36,269 bases of DNA from Candidatus Woesearchaeota archaeon (GCA_937906345.1 CALCXY010000104.1:1-36269), one strand, 5' to 3'. Shown: positions 14,794-23,299, counted from the stretch's first letter. Notes: a model not told the origin generated them from the letters alone. Translations and numbers: made by a program.

Positions 14794-14806
14794 GGTTTTG
14801 GTTGAG

Positions 14807-15220
14807 TTATTTTTTTTTAAGAAACTTTGAAATATAATATAATGGATAAGCATGTAAATCAAATCCTTCTTTTAAAATACTTTTATATCTTCTATGCGCC
14901 CATTTATACTCTCCTTCACAAAATGCTTTATCTGCCCAAAATCTGTCTTCTTTTTCTTCAGAGAGAGTATTTAATTTTTCTCTATATTTATTTGTGTAAT
15001 ATTTAGCATCCATTACAGACCCTATTACAGGCAAAGATAATGCAACTGTTGATATTAACCCTATTAGGCAAATATTTTTTAATTTATTACCAATTTTATT
15101 TGCCCAATCAGGAAAATAATATTGTCTTTCTAAAAGGGGGACTTTGGGAGATCTTGTCCTTACTGGAATTTTTCTAACAGGTTCATATTCTAATATTTCT
15201 TTTAAATCGGTATAGTCCAT
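14807..15220 (-). CDS. DILDYEP-tag membrane protein 5
   Basis: 137 residues. It begins MDYTDLKEILEYEPVRKIPV, the shared N-terminal peptide of five proteins in this operon. Then come a basic Pro-containing linker, one membrane segment (about 'ICLIGLISTVALSLPVIG', residues 48-68) and a charged C-terminal body with 'KAFCEGEYKWAHRRYKSIL'. That stretch looks like a pair of short helices, perhaps a TPR-like hairpin. Last gene of the operon, 1 base after the preceding gene. No known family. An N-terminus in the cytoplasm is suggested by the basic residues before the membrane segment. Confidence 0.65.
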   Translation of the reverse strand: MDYTDLKEILEYEPVRKIPVRTRSPKVPLLERQYYFPDWANKIGNKLKNICLIGLISTVALSLPVIGSVMDAKYYTNKYREKLNTLSEEKEDRFWADKAFCEGEYKWAHRRYKSILKEGFDLHAYPLYYISKFLKKK

Positions 15221-15221
15221 T

Positions 15222-16598
15222 TTAATTAACTCCTGGCGGTGCTCTTAGGTTTCCCCAAGGATGCACTATTTTTTTTATAAATGATTTATCTCCTGTGAAA
15301 GGAGTAAAAGAATAAAATTGAGTATATCCTCTTTGTTCTCTTCTGTATCTATATGTAGGTTCTACCCAAACTCTCTTTACTTGAGGAGGAGCTCTTACTT
15401 TTACATAATGTCCTTCTATTTTTCTTTCTGTTCCTTGTCTTTTGTATACTTTTTGACCCCAAGTAATTTTAATATCCCATTTAGGAGGAGTATATTCATA
15501 CCTGGGAGGAATCCATTTTTGTTCATACCTCACAGTATTGTCTAAAACATTTTTATGATATCCATCCTTAACCTTTTTTTTGTAAAATGTTGGTGCAACT
15601 TCATTTGTTGTAGTATATGAAAATGATTTCACACCATCTAAAAAATCAGCCTTATTTGAGAATGAGTCATTTGCTGCACTTTGATAAAAATCTCTAAATA
15701 ATTGGATGTTTCTATCATCTGTATTCTCCTTTACTTTTGATTTTAAGTTACTAAATCTTTTTTTATAATCTAAAAGTCTAGAATCATGTATTCTTTTTAG
15801 AGCAGATATTCTAGATTCTATTTTAAATGGAGCTCTATGCATTGCTTTGAAAATAGAAGTATTCTCTGATCTTATGGCAGTATTTAATTTTCTACAAGCT
15901 AAAATAGCATCATCAAGTTTTTCATCATCAATTAGATCAGCAATATCTCTAAATTTTCCTTTATAATAATCTATTTTTACTCTTTGTTCTAATTCTGCAG
16001 AGATTAATCTTGATTCAGTTCTTGCCCGAGATACATCTGCTTTTTGTTTACTTTTTTTTGGCAATCTATCTTCTAAAGATACATCATGCTTAGTAAGAGG
16101 TCTTTGTAGATTGATAGGTTGAGATTTATATGAACGAACATTAGTGAGAAGAGTTTTCCTGTCTAATTTTGACTTGGATTTTGGATGTGAAATATGCATT
16201 AGACGAGGTTTAACTTCTTTTTGAACTGAAGGTTCATATAATAATGGTTTAGGTTTTTGAATTAAAGGTTCACTTTTTCTTTTTTTAGGTTTTCTTGGTT
16301 TTTCTTTTTTTAAAGGAGGTTCTTTAAACTCTATTTCTATTTTTTGAGGAGGTGAAGTTACTTGAACAATTTTAACATCTTTTTCTAATTCTTGAGTTTT
16401 AGTTGTTTGGCTAAAATAATTTATTACCCTTGTTAAAGGAGCATGTTTTGGCATAACAAAATACACACCAATATTTAGAGCTGCAAATAGTGCAATACCA
16501 GTTATAATTCTTTGACCTAAAGTTAATTCTCTTGTTTCAGGAGGGCTATGTCTAATAGGTTCATATTCTAAAATATCTCTTAGGTCTCTATGGTCCAT
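15222..16598 (-). CDS. DILDYEP-tag membrane protein 4, large basic protein
   Basis: 458 residues, the largest tag protein. It begins MDHRDLRDILEYEPIRHSPP. One membrane segment follows (residues 30-50, 'ITGIALFAALNIGVYFVMP'), then 130 residues of very basic Lys/Pro/Arg-rich sequence ('PRKPKKRKSEPLIQKPKP') that is probably disordered. A helical region spans about 190-310. The Tyr/Arg/Pro-rich end has repeated 'RYEQKWIPPRYEYTPPKW'-like strands. I recognise no domain. The tail looks like a surface or nucleic-acid-contacting region, but this is inference. Confidence 0.65.
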   Translation of the reverse strand: MDHRDLRDILEYEPIRHSPPETRELTLGQRIITGIALFAALNIGVYFVMPKHAPLTRVINYFSQTTKTQELEKDVKIVQVTSPPQKIEIEFKEPPLKKEKPRKPKKRKSEPLIQKPKPLLYEPSVQKEVKPRLMHISHPKSKSKLDRKTLLTNVRSYKSQPINLQRPLTKHDVSLEDRLPKKSKQKADVSRARTESRLISAELEQRVKIDYYKGKFRDIADLIDDEKLDDAILACRKLNTAIRSENTSIFKAMHRAPFKIESRISALKRIHDSRLLDYKKRFSNLKSKVKENTDDRNIQLFRDFYQSAANDSFSNKADFLDGVKSFSYTTTNEVAPTFYKKKVKDGYHKNVLDNTVRYEQKWIPPRYEYTPPKWDIKITWGQKVYKRQGTERKIEGHYVKVRAPPQVKRVWVEPTYRYRREQRGYTQFYSFTPFTGDKSFIKKIVHPWGNLRAPPGVN

Positions 16599-16602
16599 TT
16601 TA

Positions 16603-16974
16603 TTATTTAGTATATTTTTTGAATTTTCTATAAGACTGATCTGACATTGTTAACCATGATCCATCATCCATATAAAGAAACCATTTATTTCCTGTCCTAC
16701 CAACACCATGAGAATTACTTTCTAAATTTTTATAATGACTTCTTTCTGCAAGATAGGAGAATGTTTTAATTCCTCCTATTGTGGCTAAAACAAGAAGTCC
16801 AATGCATCCTAGTTTTATTAACATGTCTCCTATATTTGAATCATTAGTGGTTGAGATTCCTGGAGAATATGGACGAGATGGAGATGGTGAAGGAGATGGT
16901 GCAGGAGATGGAGGGATAGGAGTTCCTCTAATAGGTTCATAATCTAAAATATCTCTTAAATTATTGTAATCCAT
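16603..16974 (-). CDS. DILDYEP-tag membrane protein 3
   Basis: 123 residues. It begins MDYNNLRDILDYEPIRGTPI and then has a Pro/Ser repeat (PPSPAPSPSPSPSRP, residues 21-35) as a flexible spacer. One membrane segment ('KLGCIGLLVLATIGGI', about 52-70) follows. The short C-terminal body is rich in aromatic residues ('NKWFLYMDDGSWLTMSD'), a possible small beta hairpin. Spaced 1 base from the preceding gene and 4 from the following one. Confidence 0.65.
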   Translation of the reverse strand: MDYNNLRDILDYEPIRGTPIPPSPAPSPSPSPSRPYSPGISTTNDSNIGDMLIKLGCIGLLVLATIGGIKTFSYLAERSHYKNLESNSHGVGRTGNKWFLYMDDGSWLTMSDQSYRKFKKYTK

Positions 16975-16975
16975 T

Positions 16976-17266
16976 TTATCTACCTCTATAAGTTGAATTA
17001 TAACTTGAAGAACTTTGACGATTACGTCTATCCATTTCTATAGTCTTTAATTTCTCCCAATAATCATCATTGAATAAAAATTTTCCTGCAGCGAAAGTTA
17101 ATACAAGAGCTGCTATACCAATTAATAATCCCTTAGTTCTATCAGATATGTAAATATCAGGAAACGAAATTTCAGGAAATTTAAACCTTTTTCTAGGAGG
17201 TCTAGTAACTATAGGAGTTCTTTCAGGTTCATAATCTAAAATATCTCTTAAATTATCTTTATCCAT
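16976..17266 (-). CDS. DILDYEP-tag membrane protein 2
   Basis: 96 residues. It begins MDKDNLRDILDYEPERTPIV, followed by a basic linker (RPPRKRFKFP), one membrane segment ('GLLIGIAALVLTFAAGKFLF', about 47-66) and a short charged Ser/Tyr/Arg-rich tail. It overlaps the stop of the caspase-like gene by 8 bases. Confidence 0.65.
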   Translation of the reverse strand: MDKDNLRDILDYEPERTPIVTRPPRKRFKFPEISFPDIYISDRTKGLLIGIAALVLTFAAGKFLFNDDYWEKLKTIEMDRRNRQSSSSYNSTYRGR

Positions 17267-17843
17267 TTAGATCACCTTGGTAAGTATCTAAACAAACATC
17301 TGGTAAACCATTATAGCTCATTTCAAAAACTGTTAAACTCTTACTAAAAAAAAGACAATTTCTTCTGGGATTTTCCATAACATAATATCCTAAAGGAAAC
17401 CCTCCTTCTCCTCCACAAGTGAATTGAAACCAAAATCCTTTTTTTCTAGCTCTATTTCCATAAATTTCTTTTATTTCGTCTGTTGACATATCTGATTGGT
17501 ATAAATCCATATTATCATTGCTTCCATGACCAAGATTTACAATTGATTGATATTGATTATCCAATAAAACTTCTTTTACATCATCTTTAGTAGCTTTAAA
17601 GAACCAATCAACCCTTACATTTAGATTATTGAATGAATTATTAATTGTATGGGGGATAGAGCTTCTACAAAAATAATCTAACATACCAAGAGTTCCAGAT
17701 CCAACTAATGCAGCAGCTTTTTCTGAGTAAGATAAAGAATCTTGATTTAAAGTAGTTTGAAAATTATTTATACACCATCTGGGAAATTCTAATACCATTA
17801 AACCATATCTAAATAAATAATAATCAATTGTTTTTTCTTTCAT
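17259..17843 (-). CDS. Caspase/CHAT-like cysteine peptidase candidate
   Basis: 194 residues, the one gene in this stretch without the shared N-terminal peptide. Residues 98-110 read YQSIVNLGHGSND and residues 137-148 GFWFQFTCGGEG: a hydrophobic strand ending in GHG and a second ending in C-G-G. That is the His/Cys dyad arrangement of clan CD peptidases (caspases, CHAT, gingipains); His106 and Cys143 would be catalytic. The fold is small for a full caspase domain, which needs about 200 residues, so it may be minimal or inactive. The preceding 95 residues are helical. It overlaps the next gene by 8 bases and begins 61 bases after the previous one. Confidence 0.5.
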   Translation of the reverse strand: MKEKTIDYYLFRYGLMVLEFPRWCINNFQTTLNQDSLSYSEKAAALVGSGTLGMLDYFCRSSIPHTINNSFNNLNVRVDWFFKATKDDVKEVLLDNQYQSIVNLGHGSNDNMDLYQSDMSTDEIKEIYGNRARKKGFWFQFTCGGEGGFPLGYYVMENPRRNCLFFSKSLTVFEMSYNGLPDVCLDTYQGDLNG

Positions 17844-17904
17844 TTTTGAATTTCAGCATTTGTAAAATAATCTTTTTGTATGATCTGAATCATTTCGATT
17901 CATT

Positions 17905-18327
17905 TTATCTCCTCTTCATTCGTCTTACAAAATCATTCCAAGGCTTCACAATTTTTTTATTATAAGTGTCTGCAGCTTTGTTTCTTGCTCTATAATAAGA
18001 ATTTGTTATGTCTCGTTCAACACCATCCCAATACTCTTTAGATTCTCTTTCAGATTTTCTTCTCTCATAAGCTCTTCTATTTTCTTTTGCTCGTTCTCTT
18101 GCTTGATATAGAACTGCTGCTTCATGCCTTTTTTTTTCAATTTTATCTTTTTTTATTTTTTCCATATAACAGCAACTACCAATAGTTACTACTAATGCAA
18201 CTGAAGCAGCAAATACTTTTGCATAATCAGGAGTATTTGGATTTGGAGTTCTTGGAGAACTAGGAGTAGATGGAGAACCTCTAATGGGTTCAAAATCTAA
18301 TATGTCTCTTAAATCTCCGTGATCCAT
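17905..18327 (-). CDS. DILDYEP-tag membrane protein 1
   Basis: 140 residues. It begins MDHGDLRDILDFEPIRGSPS, then a Ser/Pro spacer (TPSSPRTPNPNTP), a membrane segment ('VFAASVALVVTIGSCCYM', about 38-56) and a highly basic helical coiled-coil body ('QARERAKENRRAYERRKSER') to the end. First of the five tag proteins, 8 bases after the second glycine-zipper gene. Confidence 0.65.
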   Translation of the reverse strand: MDHGDLRDILDFEPIRGSPSTPSSPRTPNPNTPDYAKVFAASVALVVTIGSCCYMEKIKKDKIEKKRHEAAVLYQARERAKENRRAYERRKSERESKEYWDGVERDITNSYYRARNKAADTYNKKIVKPWNDFVRRMKRR

Positions 18328-18335
18328 TTTAAATA

Positions 18336-19196
18336 TTATGATGCTAATGCAGCATCTATTTTTTCTTGAAAATAGGGTTTTTCATTTTGTACTTTGGCTT
18401 TATCCCAATAATATTTTCTTAGAGTATAAGGCATCTCAGAGGTAGATTTTTCATCCCAAAGAGAGGATAATAACCATCCATAAACAAATTGAGGAGCATT
18501 TCCTCTTTTAGGAATTGTATTTGGACCTTCTCCTTTGACATAATTGGATATTCCATCTTCTTCAAACTCAGGAAGATGTACAAACTTTACAGGAACTTGT
18601 TCATAACGAATTTGTTTAGCGATTTCTCTGTATTTTCCCCACCAGTTGGTATAAATTTTATTTATATTTTCATACTTTAACTTTAATTTTTCATTAATTT
18701 TTTTTAATTCATCTTTTCCAATACTATCTGGTGAATAAAAACCTGCTACATATCCTAAAGATGCTCCTGCAACTGTTCCTGCTATAACTGATGGAACTAA
18801 TGGGAAAACTAGAGCAGATACTAAACCAGTTAATAATCCTGGAACTGTTCCTAATGTAGCTCCAATAATTCCTAAATTTCTTCTTCCTTTTTTTGGAGAA
18901 GTTTCTACTCCATTTTCATAATGAACATGTGAAGCTAAGAACTCCTTTATTGCTTCTATTTTGAACATGGGTTCAAAAAAAACTCTTTCAGCATGGCCTG
19001 TATTTGCCATAGCATCTGCAATTTCTTCAATTACTTTGGTTTTATTTTCAACAGGAAGAGCATGGTAGACAATAACTTCATCTAATGATTTATTATTTAG
19101 CATAATAGGTTCATCATAAGGACAACAAAGAGTGGTCTCATTCTCATTTGTTGGTCTTAAAAAATATTCTAGGGTTGATTTTGTTTCTTGTTTCAT
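18336..19196 (-). CDS. Glycine-zipper membrane protein, paralog 2
   Basis: 286 residues. The N-terminal soluble part is followed by a long Gly/Ala-rich hydrophobic block (about 107-153, 'LGIIGATLGTVPGLLTGLV' then 'VIAGTVAGASLGYVAGF') that fits a glycine-zipper hairpin of two membrane helices. The C-terminal half aligns with the 263-residue paralog: IAKQIRYE / IAQRIRYN, LPEF / LPDF, 'PQFVYGWL' / 'PNWVYKAF', 'MPYTLRKYYWDKAK' / 'MPYATQWYYFNKSQ'. No known family. It starts 15 bases after the second E2-like candidate. Confidence 0.65.
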   Translation of the reverse strand: MKQETKSTLEYFLRPTNENETTLCCPYDEPIMLNNKSLDEVIVYHALPVENKTKVIEEIADAMANTGHAERVFFEPMFKIEAIKEFLASHVHYENGVETSPKKGRRNLGIIGATLGTVPGLLTGLVSALVFPLVPSVIAGTVAGASLGYVAGFYSPDSIGKDELKKINEKLKLKYENINKIYTNWWGKYREIAKQIRYEQVPVKFVHLPEFEEDGISNYVKGEGPNTIPKRGNAPQFVYGWLLSSLWDEKSTSEMPYTLRKYYWDKAKVQNEKPYFQEKIDAALAS

Positions 19197-19211
19197 TTTT
19201 TCTTCCTTTGA

Positions 19212-20264
19212 TTAATCATTTATTCTTTTTGCATGAATAATAGCATCAGCTACAGTACTGATATATGCCATGACTTTTCTTATAGGATGAACTTCATTAT
19301 CTCCAAAATGATCTTTTATTAATTGATCAAAACGAATAGAACAACTTATATGGGGTTTTTGAGCAGGGACATACTTGTGGTCATTTCTTTCAGCAAAAAA
19401 ATAATTACATCCAGGATTTTCAATATTACCTCTTTCTAATAAAGAAATTGCAACAGCACTTTCATGATGTTCATATGATTTTTTATTATAACCTTCTCTA
19501 AATTCTGGAAGATATCTTAATAATAATCCTGAATCAGAATCAAAACCAAAACTGTCATAATCATAAATGCCATTATTAATTGTTACTAAATGAGATAGAG
19601 ATTTTATTTTTTTATCAAGCGCAAAATCTCGGTCAAGTCGAACAGCCTCATCTCCAATCCATTGTATTGCTTCAGCTCTACAATAATCATTAATACCTTT
19701 ATCAATCAACTCTTCAAAATTATCTAAATCTCCAATAAAATCTCCTGAAGTATACCCTCCATTATTTATTTTAACTATTCCCTTATCCTTTTTATTCCAA
19801 CATAAATTATAAACTCCCTCATTAATTAATATCAATTTTTTATTATTGAATAATATATCAAAAGGTAATCTTACCGGATTAGTATTTTCTACAGGAGATT
19901 CACTAAAAGAAAATCGAGTATTTCTCACTTTTTTTTCACTATTTAATTCTTCTAAGGACTCCAGGTAAGAAAACAATAATTCTTTTTTCCTTAAGGCTTT
20001 ATCCTCATAAGGCATTACTCCCCAACTCACTTCTGCCATTCTTTTTGAAATAGTGTGATATAATATCTCTTCATTTTTCTCTGCATATCTTCTAAATAAT
20101 GCTGATAAATGTCCTCGATCTCTGAGTTCAAATATCTTTTTTCCTAGCATAAAAAAATTTTGGGCAGTATCATCTATACCATTTGCAACATACAATCTAT
20201 GATCATAGATTACTACTGGACCTTTTCTAGCCCTTGCTGTTATCTCAGTTATTGGAAAATTCAT
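19212..20264 (-). CDS. E2-like candidate, paralog 2 (conserved Cys and His-Pro)
   Basis: 350 residues, paralog of 24153-25202. Shared blocks: 'ARxGPVVI' near the N-terminus, 'RKKELLxSYLES' at about 92-103, 'NxGIYDYDSFGFDxDSGLLLxYLPxFxEGYxKKSY', and the C-terminal 'ISC...VHPIRKVMAYI'. Cys308, 18 residues before His326-Pro327, is conserved in both. The layout recalls PRTRC-B-type E2 proteins, which have a catalytic Cys followed by F...HPN, but the similarity is weak. The E2 assignment rests mainly on the neighbouring E1-like and JAB genes. Spaced 1 base from the gene before it. No membrane segment. Confidence 0.4.
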   Translation of the reverse strand: MNFPITEITARARKGPVVIYDHRLYVANGIDDTAQNFFMLGKKIFELRDRGHLSALFRRYAEKNEEILYHTISKRMAEVSWGVMPYEDKALRKKELLFSYLESLEELNSEKKVRNTRFSFSESPVENTNPVRLPFDILFNNKKLILINEGVYNLCWNKKDKGIVKINNGGYTSGDFIGDLDNFEELIDKGINDYCRAEAIQWIGDEAVRLDRDFALDKKIKSLSHLVTINNGIYDYDSFGFDSDSGLLLRYLPEFREGYNKKSYEHHESAVAISLLERGNIENPGCNYFFAERNDHKYVPAQKPHISCSIRFDQLIKDHFGDNEVHPIRKVMAYISTVADAIIHAKRIND

Positions 20265-20265
20265 T

Positions 20266-21057
20266 TTATGTAGGAACCCTCACGGTTTGTGATTTATTGA
20301 AATAATACCATTGAGTTGCATAGGGCATACGTGAAACTACATCAGGATTTTTCATAACTGTTTGGAAAGCTTTGTAGACCCAATTTGGTGAAGTTCCTGT
20401 ACGTAAAGTTCCTAAAGTTGGAGTGTCAGGTAAAAGATATTGTCCTATATTATCATTAATAAAATCAGGCAATACTTCAAAATTAGGAGTTAAGTTGTTA
20501 TATCGTATTCTTTGAGCAATTTCATCTAGAAATTCTTGAACTTGAGTGTTTAATTCATTTTGATTGTTGGCTTTTTTAAATCTTGAATTTTCATTATGCC
20601 ATTTTTTTCCAGCAATTAGTAATGGAGCGGTATATCCTAACAATCCTCCTGTCAATGCTCCAACTATCATACCAGGAGGACCTCCAATAATTCCAGCTGC
20701 ACCTCCAGCAACTGCTCCAGCTGTTGCCATTTCACCATATGCTTTTGCAGGAATATCTAATACAGGAGTTTTTCCAGTAAAATAAGAGACAGCTATACTC
20801 CAAAATGCTTTTTTATAATTGTCAGACACCTCTGGGACAGGTTCATCATCTGGAAAATGAACTTTAGCTTCTTCTATTTGTGTTGCTATTCGATTTAAGG
20901 AATCAAATTCATCTGTAACAGGGAAAAAATGATACGCTTGGACTCTTGATATATTTGATTTTTCATTAACAATAGCTTCCAAATTATCAAGAAATAATAA
21001 TTCTTGCGTTTCGTTCAAGGGTAAAAATATTGCGTTGAGTTGGTTTATATCTGGCAT
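20266..21057 (-). CDS. Glycine-zipper membrane protein, paralog 1
   Basis: 263 residues. The soluble N-terminal part (1-110) is followed by a 38-residue Gly/Ala block ('AGAVAGGAAGIIGGPPGM' and 'IVGALTGGLLGYTAPLL', about 113-150), a glycine-zipper hairpin typical of membrane-inserting or oligomerising helices. The C-terminal domain is shared with 18336-19196. It overlaps the coiled-coil gene by 1 base. No signal peptide is seen; insertion would be through the central block. Function unknown. Confidence 0.65.
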   Translation of the reverse strand: MPDINQLNAIFLPLNETQELLFLDNLEAIVNEKSNISRVQAYHFFPVTDEFDSLNRIATQIEEAKVHFPDDEPVPEVSDNYKKAFWSIAVSYFTGKTPVLDIPAKAYGEMATAGAVAGGAAGIIGGPPGMIVGALTGGLLGYTAPLLIAGKKWHNENSRFKKANNQNELNTQVQEFLDEIAQRIRYNNLTPNFEVLPDFINDNIGQYLLPDTPTLGTLRTGTSPNWVYKAFQTVMKNPDVVSRMPYATQWYYFNKSQTVRVPT

Positions 21058-22019
21058 TATATTCCATCTCCTCGAAGCATTAAATCATTTTTTAATCGGT
21101 TATATGCTCTTTGGTGAGTATTATAATCTCTATTGAGTTGTTCTCGAGTTGATTTTTTAATAAAAATTGCAGACTTTTTTTGAGAAATTATTTCCATTTT
21201 ATCTCCAATAGAATCCATTAAATTTTTAGTTTCTGCAATTGCACAAACATATAATTCTTCATGAGATTTAGTTTTGTAAGCAGTTGCAGTAGATTGCAGA
21301 GTATTTAGATGCATTATCACAGAAGATGAATTACTTTCAGAGACAGATCTATATGCTGTTTGTCTTGCTTGAGTAAAATTTCCATAGGTAGTTGTTAAAC
21401 CTTCATAAGTTTTTTCTGAATCTTTTGCTCTTTTAGCTATTTTCTCTTGAGTTTGTCTTTTCTTTCTTTCATCTTCAAATTTTTTCTTCTCAGCTTGATA
21501 AGCATCAGAATTTTCCTTCCATCCTTTTTCAGCTTCATTCAATTTTACTTCTAGGTGAAATAATTTTCCACCATTTAGACGGTCATCTAGATATGATATG
21601 AATCTATTTATTGATTCTGTTGAATATGTTCTTGTGTCTGCAGGTTTACCCAGATCAATTTGCCCATATTCACTTCCAAGTTGATGAGTAACAGCTAATG
21701 CGCCATATACAGCAATTTGTAATGTTGATTGATTAGGATCATGCAATAATGTTCTTAATTGAGTTCCATGCTCTGTATCTCCTAAAATGCTAAGGTATGC
21801 ATCAACTAACAAAACTCTACCCATACAATTATCTTTGTTAATTTTTATTGCATGGAGAACTTCTGTATCGCTTAAGTATTTAATAAAAGAAGCTGCTAAC
21901 ATTTGCTCATGGACTTTAAGTTTTACAAATTTTCCGTTAGAGGGAGGTAGCTTATGTGGTTTTTTTGGCATTAAATCTTCTGCTACTTGGTCCAGTGTAA
22001 AACCTTTTTTCCCTGCCAT
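21057..22019 (-). CDS. Coiled-coil protein between E1-like and glycine-zipper genes
   Basis: 320 residues. Residues about 35-150 are a mixed soluble domain ('MGRVLLVDAYLSILGDTEHG', 'TLQIAVYGALAVTHQLG'). Residues 155-320 are helical and charged ('EKKKFEDERKKRQTQEKIAK'), a coiled coil. No known family. It lies 1 base after the E1-like gene and overlaps the following gene by 1 base, so it is a core part of the operon. It might be an adaptor or a substrate of the modification system. Confidence 0.6.
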   Translation of the reverse strand: MAGKKGFTLDQVAEDLMPKKPHKLPPSNGKFVKLKVHEQMLAASFIKYLSDTEVLHAIKINKDNCMGRVLLVDAYLSILGDTEHGTQLRTLLHDPNQSTLQIAVYGALAVTHQLGSEYGQIDLGKPADTRTYSTESINRFISYLDDRLNGGKLFHLEVKLNEAEKGWKENSDAYQAEKKKFEDERKKRQTQEKIAKRAKDSEKTYEGLTTTYGNFTQARQTAYRSVSESNSSSVIMHLNTLQSTATAYKTKSHEELYVCAIAETKNLMDSIGDKMEIISQKKSAIFIKKSTREQLNRDYNTHQRAYNRLKNDLMLRGDGI

Positions 22020-22020
22020 T

Positions 22021-23298
22021 TTAGTAAACTCCTAAGTTTGAATCATAATTTACTTGTTTTAAGGAAGGTGCACCATATGTTTTAGGTTGCAATACTTTTC
22101 TCATTTCATTTAACATCAAGGAAGCAGCAACTCTATTTGGAATGGTGGATGAGGGGAAAAAAGCACAATTATTTTTTCTTTTGGGAGTTGGTTCGTTCCA
22201 AACTGGATCTTGTTCGCTAATTGTTCCATTTTTTCCAGGAATGTAGTTTAAAACAACACTAGATGCACCATCCATTGCAGAACCAGAATTGATAAATGGA
22301 ATTTTATACATTTTTGCAAATTCTTGCAACAATAAACGAGTTTCATTAGAATCTGCACAGCTTAAAATGAGATCCACTTTATTATTATCAAAATATTGAG
22401 CCCAAGTATGATCAAATTTTTCAACTCTTGATTGATAATTTCCTTTAGGATTTAATTTTTTCATTTTATTAGCTAAGCTAACAGCTTTTGGAGCATTTTG
22501 AGAGTCAAAATACCAAAATTGGTTACCTAAATTACCTTGCTCAGCTGTGTCAAAATCTACAACTTCCATGTTTGAAGTTCTTATTATTGAAGCACCTCTT
22601 CCTATATTGCTACCAATGCCTCCAGCACCTACCATGAATACATTACCTGGAAGAGTAGCTTCAGTATCGTTGATCCCATTATAAGAAAATAACTCTTGAC
22701 GTGAATCATACTGCATAGGCATTACTGCTTTCCTTATTTCTTCTAGAACTAAAGAAGATAAAAGCATATTATTTACTACACCATTTTCTTGGTTTTGATA
22801 TTTGTTTACATTAAAATCAAATGCATCTTCTAATTTATTATTTTCATCAGTAAATAAGATAATTTGTTTTTTGGTTGATGAGCCTGAAATAAAAGGAATA
22901 GATTGATCTTGAGCATATTCATATGAAATAAATTTACTATTTGGATTATTTGTTAAATCAACAATAACGTTTGGTTTTGAGGTTACATACGAATCAATAT
23001 CATCTGGATCGTCAATTTCTAAAGTTATTGGAGAAAAATTTATTTCATGATATAATAATTTACAAAAATCTGCGACATTTTCAGCTCTTGATTTATGATT
23101 ATTCATATAAAACCAATCCTGATTTGATGCGGGTGAGTCTCCAATCATTGTAATAGAGCCGTAACCCATCTCAGTCAATCCTATTGCTGTTTCTGCTGCT
23201 AATTGATTTGAGCCTACTAGTGCAATATGAGCTAAGTCTATCTTCTTCTGATCCCAGCCTTTAATAGCAGATTGCCTACTATGTCTTTCACGTTCCAT
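22021..23298 (-). CDS. E1-like enzyme with two ThiF-type domains
   Basis: 425 residues. The N-terminal domain starts ERHSRQSAIKGW (the R-x-x-R-Q segment that gives the arginine finger in MoeB/ThiF/E1 proteins) and has a degenerate nucleotide loop GSNQLAAE (29-36). The second domain (about 215-400) has the intact loop GAGGIGS (224-230), VVDFD (Asp248, Asp250), an equivalent of NLxRQ reading NLGNQ, Lys271, and 'LILSCAD' with Asp316. Cys378 in NNCAFFPSS sits where E1 proteins carry the catalytic Cys. This is an inactive plus active adenylation domain pair in one chain, as in eukaryotic UBA1 and bacterial BilD. It would adenylate a ubiquitin-like C-terminus. It is 1 base after the JAB gene. Confidence 0.8.
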   Translation of the reverse strand: MERERHSRQSAIKGWDQKKIDLAHIALVGSNQLAAETAIGLTEMGYGSITMIGDSPASNQDWFYMNNHKSRAENVADFCKLLYHEINFSPITLEIDDPDDIDSYVTSKPNVIVDLTNNPNSKFISYEYAQDQSIPFISGSSTKKQIILFTDENNKLEDAFDFNVNKYQNQENGVVNNMLLSSLVLEEIRKAVMPMQYDSRQELFSYNGINDTEATLPGNVFMVGAGGIGSNIGRGASIIRTSNMEVVDFDTAEQGNLGNQFWYFDSQNAPKAVSLANKMKKLNPKGNYQSRVEKFDHTWAQYFDNNKVDLILSCADSNETRLLLQEFAKMYKIPFINSGSAMDGASSVVLNYIPGKNGTISEQDPVWNEPTPKRKNNCAFFPSSTIPNRVAASLMLNEMRKVLQPKTYGAPSLKQVNYDSNLGVY

Positions 23299-23299
23299 T

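Noticed and set aside
17844-17904. 16-codon minus-strand frame in the 61-base gap before the caspase-like gene
   Set aside because: Too short, no motif, and no ribosome-binding site; likely just spacer.
21057-21090. C-terminal LMLRGDGI of the coiled-coil protein as a ubiquitin-like LRGG end
   Set aside because: It is preceded by a long coiled coil, not a beta-grasp domain, and lacks Gly-Gly.
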